Part shown: positions 11,267 through 22,736 of the stretch, piece by piece | How positions within the stretch are numbered: position 1 is the first letter of the stretch | How the letters are laid out: every line of letters begins with the position of its first letter | Source of the DNA: Dryomyza anilis | Lineage: Eukaryota; Arthropoda; Insecta; Diptera; Dryomyzidae | Direction of reading: 5' to 3' | Assembly (NCBI GenBank): GCA_951804985.1 | Contig: OX638134.1 | Span: 82,563,679 to 82,627,678 of the forward strand | DNA length: 64,000 bases | Notes under the pieces: model-generated | Told to the model about the DNA's origin: nothing | What the model saw: the letters and a program-made list of their open reading frames with translations, nothing else | The model's database searches: none | Made by a program: the position numbers and the translations under genes

Positions 11267-12020
11267 GCTCGAATCAGCGCCTCCGAGTGGGGTCTTCCAA
11301 ATAGAGTTGATTTTAATGCACGCAAGACCCAATGTTGTCTGTTATCACACAAAAGAATGGATTCAACCCTACCTCCCCTTAATATTGGTGCTGTGGATAT
11401 TGCAGAGTCAGCTGCTCTTGACGTTCTGGGCATATCAATTCAATGTGATCTCCGTTGGAATGATCACATATTTGACGTCGAAAGAGACGGCCAAGTGCCT
11501 CGGTTTTTTAAAACGGTGTAAGACATACTTCACTCCTGCTGACTTGCGCACTGTCTACAACACCTATATTCGGCCTAAGATGGAATACAATTCGCACATA
11601 TGGGCAGGGGCTTCAAAATCTTCTTTGGAGTTCCTGGATCGAATCCAAAAGCGTGCAATATATATGAAAATATATAAAAATATTTCATACTCTATTGGTT
11701 CTCTTGAGCACCGAAGGACCGTAGGGTGTGTAAGCCTGTTCTATAGGTATTACAATGGTAAGTGTTCGAGGGAAATACATGGCCTGATACCAACAGGTCG
11801 TGTGTCCTCTCGTTCTACTCGGGCATCGAACCAAGCCCACCCATTCGTAGTTCACTCGGCTCTCAATAGAACCACGCATTACCGAGAGAATTCGTTCTTC
11901 AGTCGCACGATACGTTTGTGGAACAATCTCCCTGCGTCTGTTTTTCCCGACATTTTTGATATTGGCAAGTTAAAAACAAACATTCACCGACACTACTCCA
12001 TCTTTCCCCCCTCCATTTAA
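11267..12020 (+). pseudogene. LINE ORF2 C-terminal fragment (Jockey/CR1-type reverse transcriptase 3' domain), frameshifted
   Basis: The encoded peptide has hallmarks of the region after the RT palm/thumb in insect non-LTR elements: SEWG...RVDFN..KTQCCLLS, ALDVLGI...DLRWNDHI, then in a second frame CLGFLKRCKTYFTP, YIRPKMEYNSHIWAGAS, RIQKRA, HRRTVGCVSLFYRYY, HPFVV and RLWNNLPASVFP. The reading frame changes at about 11478, in the DHIFDV/SKETAKC region, so an indel has broken it. The catalytic YxDD motif and the endonuclease are upstream of the truncation and absent. A stop at 12018-12020 agrees with the usual family C-terminus, and a 3' UTR and poly(A) follow. Confidence 0.88.
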
Positions 12021-12429
12021 CCTATCATCCCTTCTTACGTTCAACCATTGCATGAATAGGGGGCATCCCCTGAGCGTTGGTTATTTAAAAAAAAAAAAAC
12101 TCAAAGTGGTGGGACCTACAGAGTATTGCTGATTCCGAACGGCGGGTGAGTGCTTTTTCATAGGCAATGGTTATACTCTCGTAGGTCTGCCATTTACTGA
12201 CGAGAGGTAGCGCGGTATAGAAAAATGTTTCTATGAAAAGATGTTGTTAGCCCCAGTCCAGTCCATTTAATAGTATACCAAAAATAAATATTTTCATGTA
12301 AACTCAATGGCAATGTCATGGTATTTTCTAGTTTTTAATGGTATTTTCCGATTAAAATAATAATTTATCCTATTGACTATTTTTTTAATAGTAAAAAACT
12401 ATTATTTATATAGTCTTTTTTTCTGGGTG

Positions 12430-13401
12430 TATGCCCATTGTCTGGAACTGAAAATTCAATTTTTACCTTGAAAAATTCCGACTAGTTACATAAACAATGT
12501 GATCTGGACCATGTCTTTTTAAATTTGCTAGATTGCTAATAGGGTATATAAAACTAATATCTAAGTTTTACATTTGGATTAAAATTTTTCGTTTTGATCA
12601 ATTTAAATATTACAATTTTTTATTTTGCTTTTTATTTATATATTTTAAATATTTTGTATTTATTTTCTACTATTTTTTATTTATTTAAAATTTTTATTTT
12701 TTGTTATTTTACGCCACAAACCGCTAAAAATGTCAATAATACTGAAAATAGCTGCCCTCCTCAAGTGTGATGAACCCATTAGTTTATGGCAAAAGAAAAA
12801 CAAAAATAATTATGGGGTGGTTCAAAAACCAACGCGCACCACTGAGTTACATTAATTCTTAACACAACAACGAAAAAAAAGCTGATAAGAAAGTGCTTCG
12901 AAAAAAAAACAAACTCGATATATTAGAAAAAAAACAAAAAAAAATGGAAAAAAATGTGAAAAAAAAATTCAAATCCGATGACGTCTAAAATTTTTTTTTT
13001 AATGACTTTGCGACGGCAGCTGGCTGCCGCTGAGCGGCTAAATGCGCGAATATTAGCGGAAACGCAAACGGAAACGGATGCGGCTGTGGACGCGATATCA
13101 GCAGATTCAAAGTGATGCCAATACAGCAGACCTTGTTTTTCTTGTTGTTTATTTTGTTTTTGGCAGAAAGTTTTTCAAGTCAGCAAAAAAAAAATAAGAA
13201 GAAAAATAAAAACGAGAAAAAAAAGTGGAGTCTGCCCGATGCCTCAGCATAAAGGGCAAAACGGTGCCAGATAAGACGAATTCTGCTGCGGCGCGAGGAT
13301 TCGATTAGGCAATATGTCAGCCATTAGCTGAGCACCAGCGGAAAAGCGCGCCTTGACTCAGCAAACCCACAGCCGAATGACAGACAGACTGACTAACTGT
13401 A
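12430..13401. other. Unassigned sequence with a GC-rich island
   Basis: About 13000-13400 is GC-rich (GCAGCTGGCTGCCGCTGAGC, GGAAACGGATGCGGCTGTGG), ending in GACAGACAGACTGACTAAC next to the MITE at 13402. No open frame of note. Possibly conserved non-coding DNA. Confidence 0.4.
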
Positions 13402-13975
13402 CACTCAGAAGAAAAACAATCCCATTATTTGCAAGTTAATGGTACAACTATTGATTTTTTTAGTAATAGTTTTTTATCTTTTTAAATAGTTTTTCATACA
13501 ATTTGCTGGTATTTATAAAATTCAATATTATTAAGTGAAAGATTTAATTAATGTTGAATATTTCATAATGCATACTATTAAAATTTAGTGGAATACTATT
13601 AATTTTATGGTATTTTATGTGAACTCAAAACCAAATGTCCCATTAAGTAGTCTATGGCGCACCTAATCATCAATTAATAATTTTCTTTGAAATACTTTAT
13701 GGTATTTCTGAACATTTAATAGGTACATCATACATTCAATAATATTTAAAACATTAAATTAATAGTACTGATTTTTAAATACTATTAAATTTAATAACAA
13801 AAAAGAAGATTACCGAATAATATATTATTAAATATATCATGAAATTTCATTTCAATATTTTATATTTAAAGTGTTATTGTTATAATAGTCTTCATCCCAT
13901 TGAACAATTCCAAATAGATAAATAATTATATTTATCTTCAAATCCTACTAATTTTACAGTATTTTTTTCCGAGTG
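13402..13975. mobile_element. MITE with CACTCAGAAGAAAAA ends
   Basis: Left end CACTCAGAAGAAAAACAA (13402) is inverted on the right as GTATTTTTTTCCGAGTG (ending 13975). TA precedes the left end, and TC follows the right (one change from TA). The interior (TTAATAGTA, GAATACTATTAA) is AT-rich and similar in style to the element at 10751-12429 (AATAGTATACC, TTTTTAATGGTATTTT). No transposase. 574 bp. It interrupts unique DNA rich in GACAGACTGAC. Confidence 0.78.
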
Positions 13976-14479
13976 TCGCACAGACTGACAGTAGTCGAGG
14001 CGACCACAGTGGGTGAAATGGGCTAAGTAACGAAATTGCGCTCATTTGCTTATGAAATTAAGTGACTCGGTGGGTTGAGGTATTTTCGGTGGGTTTTAAA
14101 GCAGCCATTTGCTGAAGTGCCTGCAATTGTTGCCGCGTTCAATTTCGAACAATTGATTTGATTGAGTTTGTTTTGGCGTTTTTTTAGGGTTGCGTTTTTT
14201 GTTCACTTTTGTGCGTTTTATTTTATTTTTTCATTATATTCTTGAGACTCAGCGCAAAGTGAAGACTGCTAAAAGAGCATCACCATCCTCATCATCATCG
14301 TCGCCGTCGTCAACTCTAATGACTTAAAAAGGCTAAATAAGCGAGCATAAATGAGCGTCAATTGAAACTAAAGCGACATTAAGTGGACTTTAAGAACACT
14401 TGTTGTCACCAGCTGCCAAAATACTTTGCATGTGATGAAAAAGGACACGAAAAAATTATATATTTGAAAATGTGCATGA
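13976..14479. other. Unassigned unique sequence
   Basis: GC-balanced just after the MITE (GTAGTCGAGGCGACCACAGTG, 13990) and with a CATCATCGTCGCCGTCGTC microsatellite-like stretch near 14291. No gene recognised. Confidence 0.4.
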
Positions 14480-16640
14480 TAAATTTAAAATAAAATTTTT
14501 CATTCAAAATTAATTTGTTCAATAAAAATTAAATTTTTTCAATAAAAATTAAATTTTTTCAATTATAATTAATTTTTTCACTTAAAAATCAATTTTTCAC
14601 TAAAAATTCAATATTTTACTAAAAATTCAAATTTTCACTAAAAATTCAATTTTTCACTAAAAATTCATTTTTTCACTAAAAATTCAATTTTTCACTAAAC
14701 ATTCAAATTTTCACTAAAAATTCAATTTTTCACTAAAAACTCAATTTTCACAGAAAAATTCAATTTTTCACTAAAAATTCAATTTTTCACTAAAAATTCA
14801 ATTTTTCACTAAAAATTCAATTTTTCACTAAAAATTCAATTTTTCACTAAAAATTCAATTTTTCACTAAAAATTCAATTTTTCACAGAAAAATTCAATTT
14901 TGCACTAAAAGTTCAATTTTTCACTAAAAATTAAATTTTTCACTAAAAATTAAATTTTTCACTAAAAATTAAATTTTTCACTAAAAATTCAATTTTTCAC
15001 TAAAAATTCAATTTTTCACTAAAAATTCAATTTTTCACTAAAAAATTCAATTTTTCACTAAAAATTCAATTTTTCACTAAAAATTCAATTTTTCACTAAA
15101 AATTCAACTTTTCACTAAAAATTCACTTTTTCACTAAAAATTCAATTTTTCACTAAAAACTCAATTTTTCACTAAAATTTCAATGTTTCACTAAAAATTC
15201 AATTTTTCACTAAAAATTCAATTTTTCACTAAAAATTCAATTTTTCACTAAAAATTCAATTTTTCACTAAAAAATTCAATTTTTCACTAAAAATTCAATT
15301 TTTCACTAAAAATTCAATTTTTCACTAAAAATTCAACTTTTCACTAAAAATTCAATATTTCACTAAAAAATTCACTTTTTCACTAAAAATTCAATTTTTC
15401 ACTAAAATTTCAATGTTTCACTAAAAATTCAATTTTTCACTAAAAATTCAATTTTTCACTAAAAATTCAATTTTTCACTAAAAATTCAATTTTTCACTAA
15501 AAATTCAATTTTTCACTAAAAATTCAATTTTTCACTAAAAATTCAATTTTTCACTAAAAATTCAATTTTTCACTAAAAATTCAATTTTTCACTAAAAATT
15601 CAATTTTTCACTAAATATTCAATTTTTCACTAAAAATTCAATTTTTCACTAAAAATTCAATTTTTCACTAACAATTCCATTTTTTCACTAAAAATTCAAT
15701 TCTTCACTAAAAATTCAATTTTTCACTAAAAATTCAATTTTTCACTAAAAATTCAAATTTTCACTAAAAATTCAATTTTTCACTAAAAAAAATTCAATTT
15801 TTCACTAAAAAAAATTCAATTTTTCACTAAAAATTAAATTTTTCACTAAAAATTCAATTAAATTTTTCATTAAAAATTCAATTATTCACTAAAAATTCAA
15901 TTTTTCACTAAAAATTCAATTTTTCACTAAAATTTCAATTTTTCACTAAAAATTCAATTTTTCACTAAAAGTTCAATTTTTCACTAAAAATTCAATTTTT
16001 CACTAAAAAATTAAATTTTTCACTAAAAATTAAATTTTTCACTAAAAATTAAATTTTTCACTAAAAATTTAATTTTTCACTAAAAATTCAACTTTTCACT
16101 AAAAATTCAATTTTTCACTAAAAATTCAATTTTTCACTAAAAATTCAATTTTTCACTAAAAATTCAATTTTTCACTAAAAATTCAATTTTTCACTAAAAA
16201 TTCAATTTTTCACTAAAAATTCAATTTTTCACTAAAAATTCAATTTTTCACTAAAAATTCAATTTTTCACTAAAAATTCAATTTTTCACTAAAAATTAAA
16301 TTTTTGACTAAAAATTCAAATTTTCACTAAAAATTCAATATTTCACTAAAAATTTAATTTTTTACTAAAAATTCGATTTTTCACTAAAAATTCAATTTTT
16401 ACTAAAAATTCAATTGATCACTGAAAATTCAAGTTTTTCTAAAAAAATAAATTATTTCTAAAATTAAAATTTTTCGCTAAAAAAGCAAATTTTTCATTAA
16501 TAATTCAATTTTTCATTAAAAATTCAAATTTTCAATACAAAATTAAATTGAACACTAAAATTTTAATTTTTCACTTAAATTGAATTATTCTATCAAATTC
16601 AATATTTCATTAAAATTAATTTATTTAAAAATTAAATTTA
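14480..16640 (+). repeat. 19-bp satellite array 1 (TTCACTAAAAATTCAATTT orientation)
   Basis: More than 100 head-to-tail copies of a 19-bp unit, TTCACTAAAAATTCAATTT, over ~2.1 kb. The centre (about 14770-16300) is nearly homogeneous. Both edges decay into variants (TTCAATAAAAATTAAATTT, ATTCATTAAAATTAA). Single-A insertions (AAAAAA), TTAAATTT variants and ACAGAAAAATT substitutions recur in blocks, as expected from unequal exchange. The same unit forms arrays at 17850-19315, 32780-33950, 47060-47825 and 57035-57445. No coding sequence. Confidence 0.97.
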
Positions 16641-17849
16641 ACTAAATTTTCCTATGTAATAACACTGAATATTAATTATGGTAATTACCAAAATTTGTTG
16701 AAATAAGTTCCCCCGATTGACCTCAGCAAATGCTGCCAGTGTTTGAAGTGTTTTTATTTTAAGCCAATAAATACAAATAAGTTTGTGTTTATTTTGTAGC
16801 AAAATATAAAAACCGAAAAAAGTTCTAACTGGAATAAAAAACTCTAAATCAAATATTCATCATAACACAATTGAGTTACTTTGGCACAGGCTGCGTGTCC
16901 TGCCTGCCGTCCGGCCGCCTCCTGCCTTCACGTTCTTCCACGATGTGTGTAATGCAAATATGGCGAGTGTAATAATAAAAAAAAAGAAATTGTAAACAAA
17001 ATTTGTTTGCATGAATTTTTCACGATTAAATTGCGATGGCAAAGAAAACAAATACAACAACTACAACTAGCAGGAAATACAAATAAAAGGAGGCAATAAA
17101 AAAATGGAAATAAACTCAAAGAAAAGCGCAACAACACTTGAGGAGCGGCAGCAGGAACAGCAGAAAATCAACTTTGAAAGTTGCAAGAGCAACTTCTGCT
17201 GCTGCTTCTTCGCCTCCTACTACTTTTCTACTACTAGTACTTTTTAGAGACTTCTTCGAGACTTGGAAAAGTTAATGTTATTGGCATGTTGCATGTGGCG
17301 TCCGGCATTCGACGTCCAGGAGTCGCACACGGCTCCACCTCTTCCTTCGGAAGGAAATGCAAATTTGAACAAGCGCATGAATGCCGTTATGTGCATTTTT
17401 TTCACATAAGGACTCAAGTGGATTTCAGCGCAATCATACGTTTTTTCATTGCTACTGCTGCTGCTTCGCTATTTTTGTCTAATTTTGTTAAACACAAAAA
17501 ATAGACAGACTAGAAAAACTTGAAAAAAATATAAAAAATAAATTATAAAAAAAACAACGCCTGCAAATGGACAAAGTTACTGCTTGCTACAGCAGCGAAA
17601 AGTTTTCGGCGGCAACTGCAGCGCAACATCAAAACAAAGGACATTTGGGGTAACATATGTACGTCAAGCGACCAGTCATAAAAATGCGCTGATGTTCAAG
17701 AAGTTTTATTGAAGCTACCCTTAAAAAGTTCTTTAAAAAAATAACGATAATATTTAATGAATTATATTGCAATAACAAGCACCACAAATATAAAAAAGAC
17801 AAAAACAACCAGTTGCTAAAGTCAAATTTTTTATTTTTATACAAAATTG
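16641..17849. other. Unique spacer between two inverted satellite arrays
   Basis: About 1.2 kb of ordinary, moderately GC-balanced sequence (CAGCAGAAAATCAACTTTGA, CTGCTGCTGCTTCTTCGCC) between array 1 and the oppositely oriented array 2. Short open frames (up to 72 aa) show no family features. Confidence 0.5.
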
Positions 17850-19315
17850 TATTTTTAATTAAAATTAGATTTTTAGTGAAAATTGAATTTTTAGTGAAAA
17901 ATTGAATTTTTAGTGATAAACAGAATTTTTAGTAAAAATATCAATTTTTAGTGATAATTTGAATTTTAAGAAAAGTTAAATTTTAGTGAAAACTTGAATT
18001 TTTCGTGATAAATTGCATTTTTAATTAAAAATTTAATTTTTAATTATTATGTGAATTTTTAATGAAAATTTGAATTTTTAGTGAGAAGTTGAATTTTAAA
18101 TGAAAAATATAAATTTTAATGGAAAATTGAATTTTTAGTGAAAAATGGAATTTTTAGTGAAAAATTAAATTTTTAGTGAAAAATTAAATTTTTAGTGAAA
18201 ATTTAAAAAAATGAATTTTTAGTGAAATATTGAATTTTTAGTGAAAATTTGTATTTTTTGTGAAAATTTGAATTTTTAGTGAACAATTGAATTTCTAGTG
18301 AAAAATGGAATGTTTAGTGAAAAATTGAAATTTTAGTGAAAAACAGAGTTCTTAGTAAAAATATCAATTTTTTAGTGATAATTTGAATTTTAAGAAAAAT
18401 TAAATTATTTTGAAAACTTAAATTTTTCGCGATAAATTGAATTTTTAATTAAAAATTTAATTTTTAATGAAAATTTGAATTTTTAGTGAGAAGTTGAAAT
18501 TTTAGTGAACATTTTAAATTTTAGTGAAATATTGAATTTTTAGTGAAAATTTGTATTTTTTAGTGAAAACTTGAATTTTTAGTGAAACATTGAATTTTTA
18601 GTGAAAAATTGAATTTTTAGTGAAAAATTGAATTTTTAGTGAAAAATTGAATTTTTAATGAAAAATTGAATTTTTAGTGAAAAATTGAATTTTGAGTGAA
18701 AAAATAAATTTTTAGTGAAAAATTGAAATTTTAGTGAAAAATTGAAATTTTAGTGAAAAATTGAATTTTTAGTGAATCTTTGAATTTTTAGTGAAAAATT
18801 TAATTTTAGTGAAAAATTGAATTTCTAGTGAAAAATTTAAGTTTTTGTGAAAAATGGAATTTTTAGTAAAAATTGAATTTTTAGTGAAACATTGAATTTT
18901 TAGTGAAAAATTGAATTTTTAGTGAATCTTTGAATTTTTAGTGAAAAATTTTATTTTTAGTGAAAAATTGAATTTCTAGTGAAAAATTTAAGTTTTAGTG
19001 AAAAATGGAATTTTTAGTAAAAATTGAATTTTTAGTGAAACATTGAATTTTTAGTGAAAAATTTAATTTTTAGTGAAAAATGAAATTTTTAGTGAAAAAT
19101 TAAATTTTTAGAGATAAATGGATTTTTTAGTGAAAATTTGAATTTTTAGTATAGAATTTAATTTATTGCGAAAAATTGAATTTTTAGTGAAAAATTGAAT
19201 TTTTAGTTAAAAATAGAATTTTTTGAGAAAATTTTAATTTATATTTAAAATTTGAATATTTTGATTTTCATTTTTAGTGCAAATGTTGATATGAATGAAT
19301 TTTAAGTAAAAATTT
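17850..19315 (-). repeat. 19-bp satellite array 2 (reverse orientation)
   Basis: Here the plus strand reads AGTGAAAAATTGAATTTTT, the reverse complement of array 1. About 75 units, more diverged than array 1, with TGATAAATTGAATTTTTA and AGTGAGAAGTTGAAT variants at the left edge. A higher-order block is duplicated: the run containing GTGAATCTTTGAATTTTTAG occurs at about 18772 and again at about 18920, with the same flanking variants. Confidence 0.95.
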
Positions 19316-19328
19316 GCCCAGTCTGACA

Positions 19329-19359
<31 letters not shown>

Positions 19360-21905
19360 GCAAAATACCAAATTTATTGCAACAACATTTTTCGGCTTTT
19401 ATTTATTGAATAGAACCAAGAATTTGCAGAGAGTTGCTGTTGCTGCTGTTGCTGGTGCCAACTGCAAGTCAAGCAATAATTTTCAATTATACGCAGAACC
19501 ACAACGAAGAACGATGACGACGACTATGAGGACGACGACGACTAAGGACTACGACATGCAAATGCTCAGCATATACATAATACATACCATAAATGTAATG
19601 GTACCCATCACATATAAGTTAAACTGTATTTGTCGCAATTCGATTTTTGTCATTTCGTTTAAAAAGAAAAATAACATTTGTGCCAAAAACAGGAAAAGCA
19701 TTTTACTAAAATGTTTGATAGAAAATTTTGAAAAAAGTGAAATTTGACAAAATGTTGCTGCAACACATAACGTAAATGCACCGAATTCTGTCAAACTAAA
19801 GAAATTTTAATTTTGTACTTAGAAAGGTAATAAAAATTAATTTTTATAATTATTTTTTTGACAAATAGAGGCGTATCATTGTTCAATTACACTAAAAATC
19901 CCATGGACATCCCATACATCAATTCTATATAATTCTCGGTTGCTGATTTTGACAGCATACTCCATTTTATGTTTCTATTACCTAACGTTTTTAGGAATAT
20001 TGCTATCGAAATTTTAGGTGCTCTTAAGTTACTTTTTAGAATAAAAAAATACCGACCCTTTAACGAAAAAACTGTAAACGCAGTTTATCTTTCAATTGTC
20101 AAGACTAATATTAAAAACCAAAAAATATTAATATTTCGATAGGGCTTTAAAATATGTCAGCCTAAACTCCCAAAATTGTGATTTTTCTATTATTTTTGGA
20201 TGTTTTTTTGCATTTTGGAGCAAATAATATATAAGAAAATAATTAATTAATTGGTTAAAAACATTATTATGTTTAAATTAAGCAACAAAAAATATTGATA
20301 TTCATAAGGTATATTTAGTTGTACTATTTAGTTTATAATAATTAATATTAACTCATTCGTATTAAAGAACACAAATTACAGAATTTAGTTCAAGTGACGG
20401 AAATGTTACACATTACTTTAGAAGTTTCTTGGCCGACAACATAGATCGCTGTTGCTATTGCTACCACTGACTCTGATGCTGCCAACTTGTGCGAATGCTT
20501 TATGAGTTATATCCAGCCATGGTACGCGTGCCAATAAATCAGAGCCACAAACTGTTTTTGCTCCTCATCGCATCGCGAACGAGTGAACGAGATTCTAATG
20601 TATATTCAAATTCGAATACGGTCAAAATGTGCGAATAAGTGGCGCCCAGTGGTACGTTCGTTCGTTGACTTGTTTTGCCAAGTAAAAGTTTTCAACTGCT
20701 TCTTTCCATAGCTTTTATTTTTCTTATGCGATACATATATCGCATTCGCCACATCTATCACTCGACTTATTTTTCTATAATTTTCCCACACTCGACATCA
20801 GTTGCAATTTTATTTGCAAAAATGTTTTTCAATTTCACTTTTGATTTGTGTGGTTTTGTGCATAATTTATTGGAGTTCGGTCGATCGGTCGGTCCGAATG
20901 CCAAGACAGCAAAACCAACATAATCACCAAAGCAATTCAGCACTAGTATTGTGACAAAACGTTGTTGTTCAATTTCTATATAAAAATAATAAAATACAAA
21001 ATAAAATTGTATTTTCATATTTGGCCAAAAACATGTTTGTCTATTTGCAACAATTTATCGCAATTCTGTTACACCTTCCACCACTCCAACACTGAAATAT
21101 GTTAAAATAAAACTCTGTAATCAGTTAAATTGGAAAAAAAGCACCGACATTTGTGTTGTGGCCAAATTGAAATGAGCAACATCAATACAATTGCCCGCAA
21201 ATTGCGTTGGTTTTTTTGCAAAATAACTAAGTGAAATTTTATTTGAATTTTACAAATTAAATGTGTTAGTGAATACTAAAATTGCCTTTTTTGTTACAGT
21301 TGCATTTAAGTGTTTTAATTGATTGAAATTTCATAGCTTTTATATAGTAAAAATACGCAGAAATTATACATTTTTGTATAGTACCAAACCATTTCTAATA
21401 AAAGCCTAATTTCATTAAATAAATATATTAGTTTAACTATATGAAATGTAGTAATCAGTAAATTTTCAGTACACTACCTATCATAGTCCACAGTTATAGG
21501 ACCTTCTAAAAAACGCAAACTGATTTAGTTAAAACAACTGTAACTTTTGAAATATGTCATTTTTAGTATTTACTATAGTTTTATTATAGAGTCTATATGA
21601 ATTACTACAACACGGTATTTTAATTATTAGGATAGGATAACGAGATATTTGCATTATATACGAATTCCAAAATTGCTTTTTGATTAACTGTCATTTTTGT
21701 TTAAAAAAAAAATAATAGTTATATGTTCAAGACGCTGTTAATATATCCCAAAATCATAAAATGTGTTTTTTCATATAAAATGGTTAATCATAACATATGT
21801 TTTGTACAACCATTATTTGTTTAACTAAAATAGACATTTGATTTTCTACTCCTTTTTTTGTTCTGGGTATAGAAAATCAAATTTATATGTTTGGGGCTAT
21901 CATAT
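19316..21905. other. Unassigned sequence with small microsatellite
   Basis: A (TTTA)n run lies at about 19329-19357. About 20400-21100 is a unique, more GC-balanced island (ATTGCTACCACTGACTCTGA, TCGCGAACGAGTGAACGAG) with short frames on both strands and no domain. 21100-21905 is AT-rich and featureless. Confidence 0.4.
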
Positions 21906-22405
21906 TGTTACGAAAATTCAGTCTACGGAAAACTGTTCTACGAGTTCGTATCGCTGGATTGTATACAAAATAAAAACACTCTTATGTTTGGTTTAAATTA
22001 TAACAATTAACTTTATTAATTCACTTTAATAAACAACTTTACTAATAACAAATTCTAACAACTGCTGCATGTCCACAATATAACTTGACAATTATCACAC
22101 GAGATGCACTCGACCACTTTACAATCGCTACTGAAGTACAGTGCCTCAGATGCGCGGCCTTATATACTGCTGGCATCAGTTCGACACGTTTCGACGTTTC
22201 GTGAATAACGCATGCTATTGGCATCTCATTCGCACTCATGTGTTTTAACCTGCTGATCTTCCATCTCTTTCTCGCACATTGTTCAGTACGCTGAATGATC
22301 TTCCGTCTCTTTCTAACACATTGCTTAGTGCGCTGAATTGTCTTGCGTCTCATTAATTATTGTTGATTGCTTGCTCTATGGGGCAAATTACATCACTTCG
22401 TAACA
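21906..22405 (-). mobile_element. Solo LTR of a gypsy-group retrotransposon, copy 1
   Basis: Begins TGTTACGAAAATTCAG and ends CTTCGTAACA, so it has TG...CA termini within a longer inverted TGTTACGAA/TTCGTAACA. ATAT directly flanks it on both sides (21902-21905, 22406-22409), a 4-bp target duplication typical of gypsy-group integrases that prefer ATAT. It is the reverse complement of 29751-30279. A minus-strand TATA box lies near 22165. No internal domain is present, so it arose by LTR-LTR recombination. Confidence 0.9.
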
Positions 22406-22424
22406 ATATTTTAACGGAAACCGG

Positions 22425-22736
22425 ACAATTCATCGTATCACAATTCATCGTATGTACAATTCATCGCATGCACAATTCATCGTATCGCAATTCATCGTAT
22501 GCACAATTCATCGTATGAACAATTCATCTAACGAAAAAAAGTACCATTGAATTGTGCATACGATGAGTTGTGCATATGATGAATTGTACATACGATGAAT
22601 TATTATACGATTAATTGTGCATACGATATATTGTACATACGATGTATTGTGCATACGATGAATTGTACATACGATGTATTGTGCATACGATGAATTGTGC
22701 ATACGATGAATTGTGTTCGATGAATTGTTTACGATG
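22425..22736. repeat. Palindromic array of a 16-bp ACAATTCATCGTATGC unit
   Basis: About seven units of ACAATTCATCGTATGC (left arm, 22425-22530) are followed by about eleven units of the reverse complement GCATACGATGAATTGT (right arm, 22547-22736), around a short spacer containing AACGAAAAAAAGTACCA. Units are 14-16 bp with point variants (TGTATTG, ATATATTG). It starts only ~20 bp after the solo LTR. The whole can fold as one hairpin. The short minus-strand frame across it is repeat-encoded (SYAQYIVCT-like periods). Confidence 0.92.

Larger units (their letters stand above)
10900..12099 (+). mobile_element. 1.2-kb insert: gag-start/LINE chimera with poly(A) tail
   Basis: The SINE is interrupted exactly between TTATATTTG and (T)ACTCAAAG. 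The insert starts CGCCCAACCTC, like the middle of a TGGCGCCCAAC primer-binding site. It then runs through a ~200-bp leader, a Gag-like protein start (11117-11266), a LINE ORF2 C-terminus (11267-12020), a short 3' UTR and a 13-A tail (12087-12099). No clear target duplication is visible. One reading is a chimeric cDNA made by template switching between an LTR-retrotransposon RNA and a LINE RNA. The alternative is two independent fragments joined by deletion. Confidence 0.65.
10817..12264 (-). mobile_element. tRNA-derived SINE, copy 1 (5'-truncated, with nested insertion)
   Basis: The minus-strand SINE body is at 12100-12264 and 10817-10899: GCTGTGCGTGTTATATTTG, GGTGGGACCTACAG, TTCCGAACGGCGGGTGAG and ACATTTTTCTATACCGCG (minus) as in the copy at 42436-43694. 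The direct repeat ATTTAATA at 10809-10816 and 12265-12272 is a plausible target duplication. The tRNA-like head with A and B boxes is missing, so the copy is 5'-truncated. A 1.2-kb retro-insert (10900-12099) splits it. Confidence 0.78.
10751..12429. mobile_element. MITE with CACCCAGAAAAAAA ends, split by a nested SINE
   Basis: CACCCAGAAAAAAAAA at 10751 and TTTTTTTCTGGGTG ending at 12429 form inverted termini. Each is flanked by TA (10749-10750, 12430-12431), the Tc1/mariner target. Element sequence proper is only 10751-10816 plus about 12265-12429, since a SINE occupies the middle. The outer sequences (ATTAAAATTGGTCAATAGA; TTATCCTATTGACTATTTTT) are themselves partly inverted. It belongs with the elements at 13402, 42536, 52718 and 54108 that share CAC(N)CAG + A-run ends. 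Confidence 0.82.

Noticed and set aside
14480..16640. CRISPR-like regular array
   Set aside because: The 19-bp units are directly joined with no unique spacers, in a eukaryotic genome; it is a satellite.
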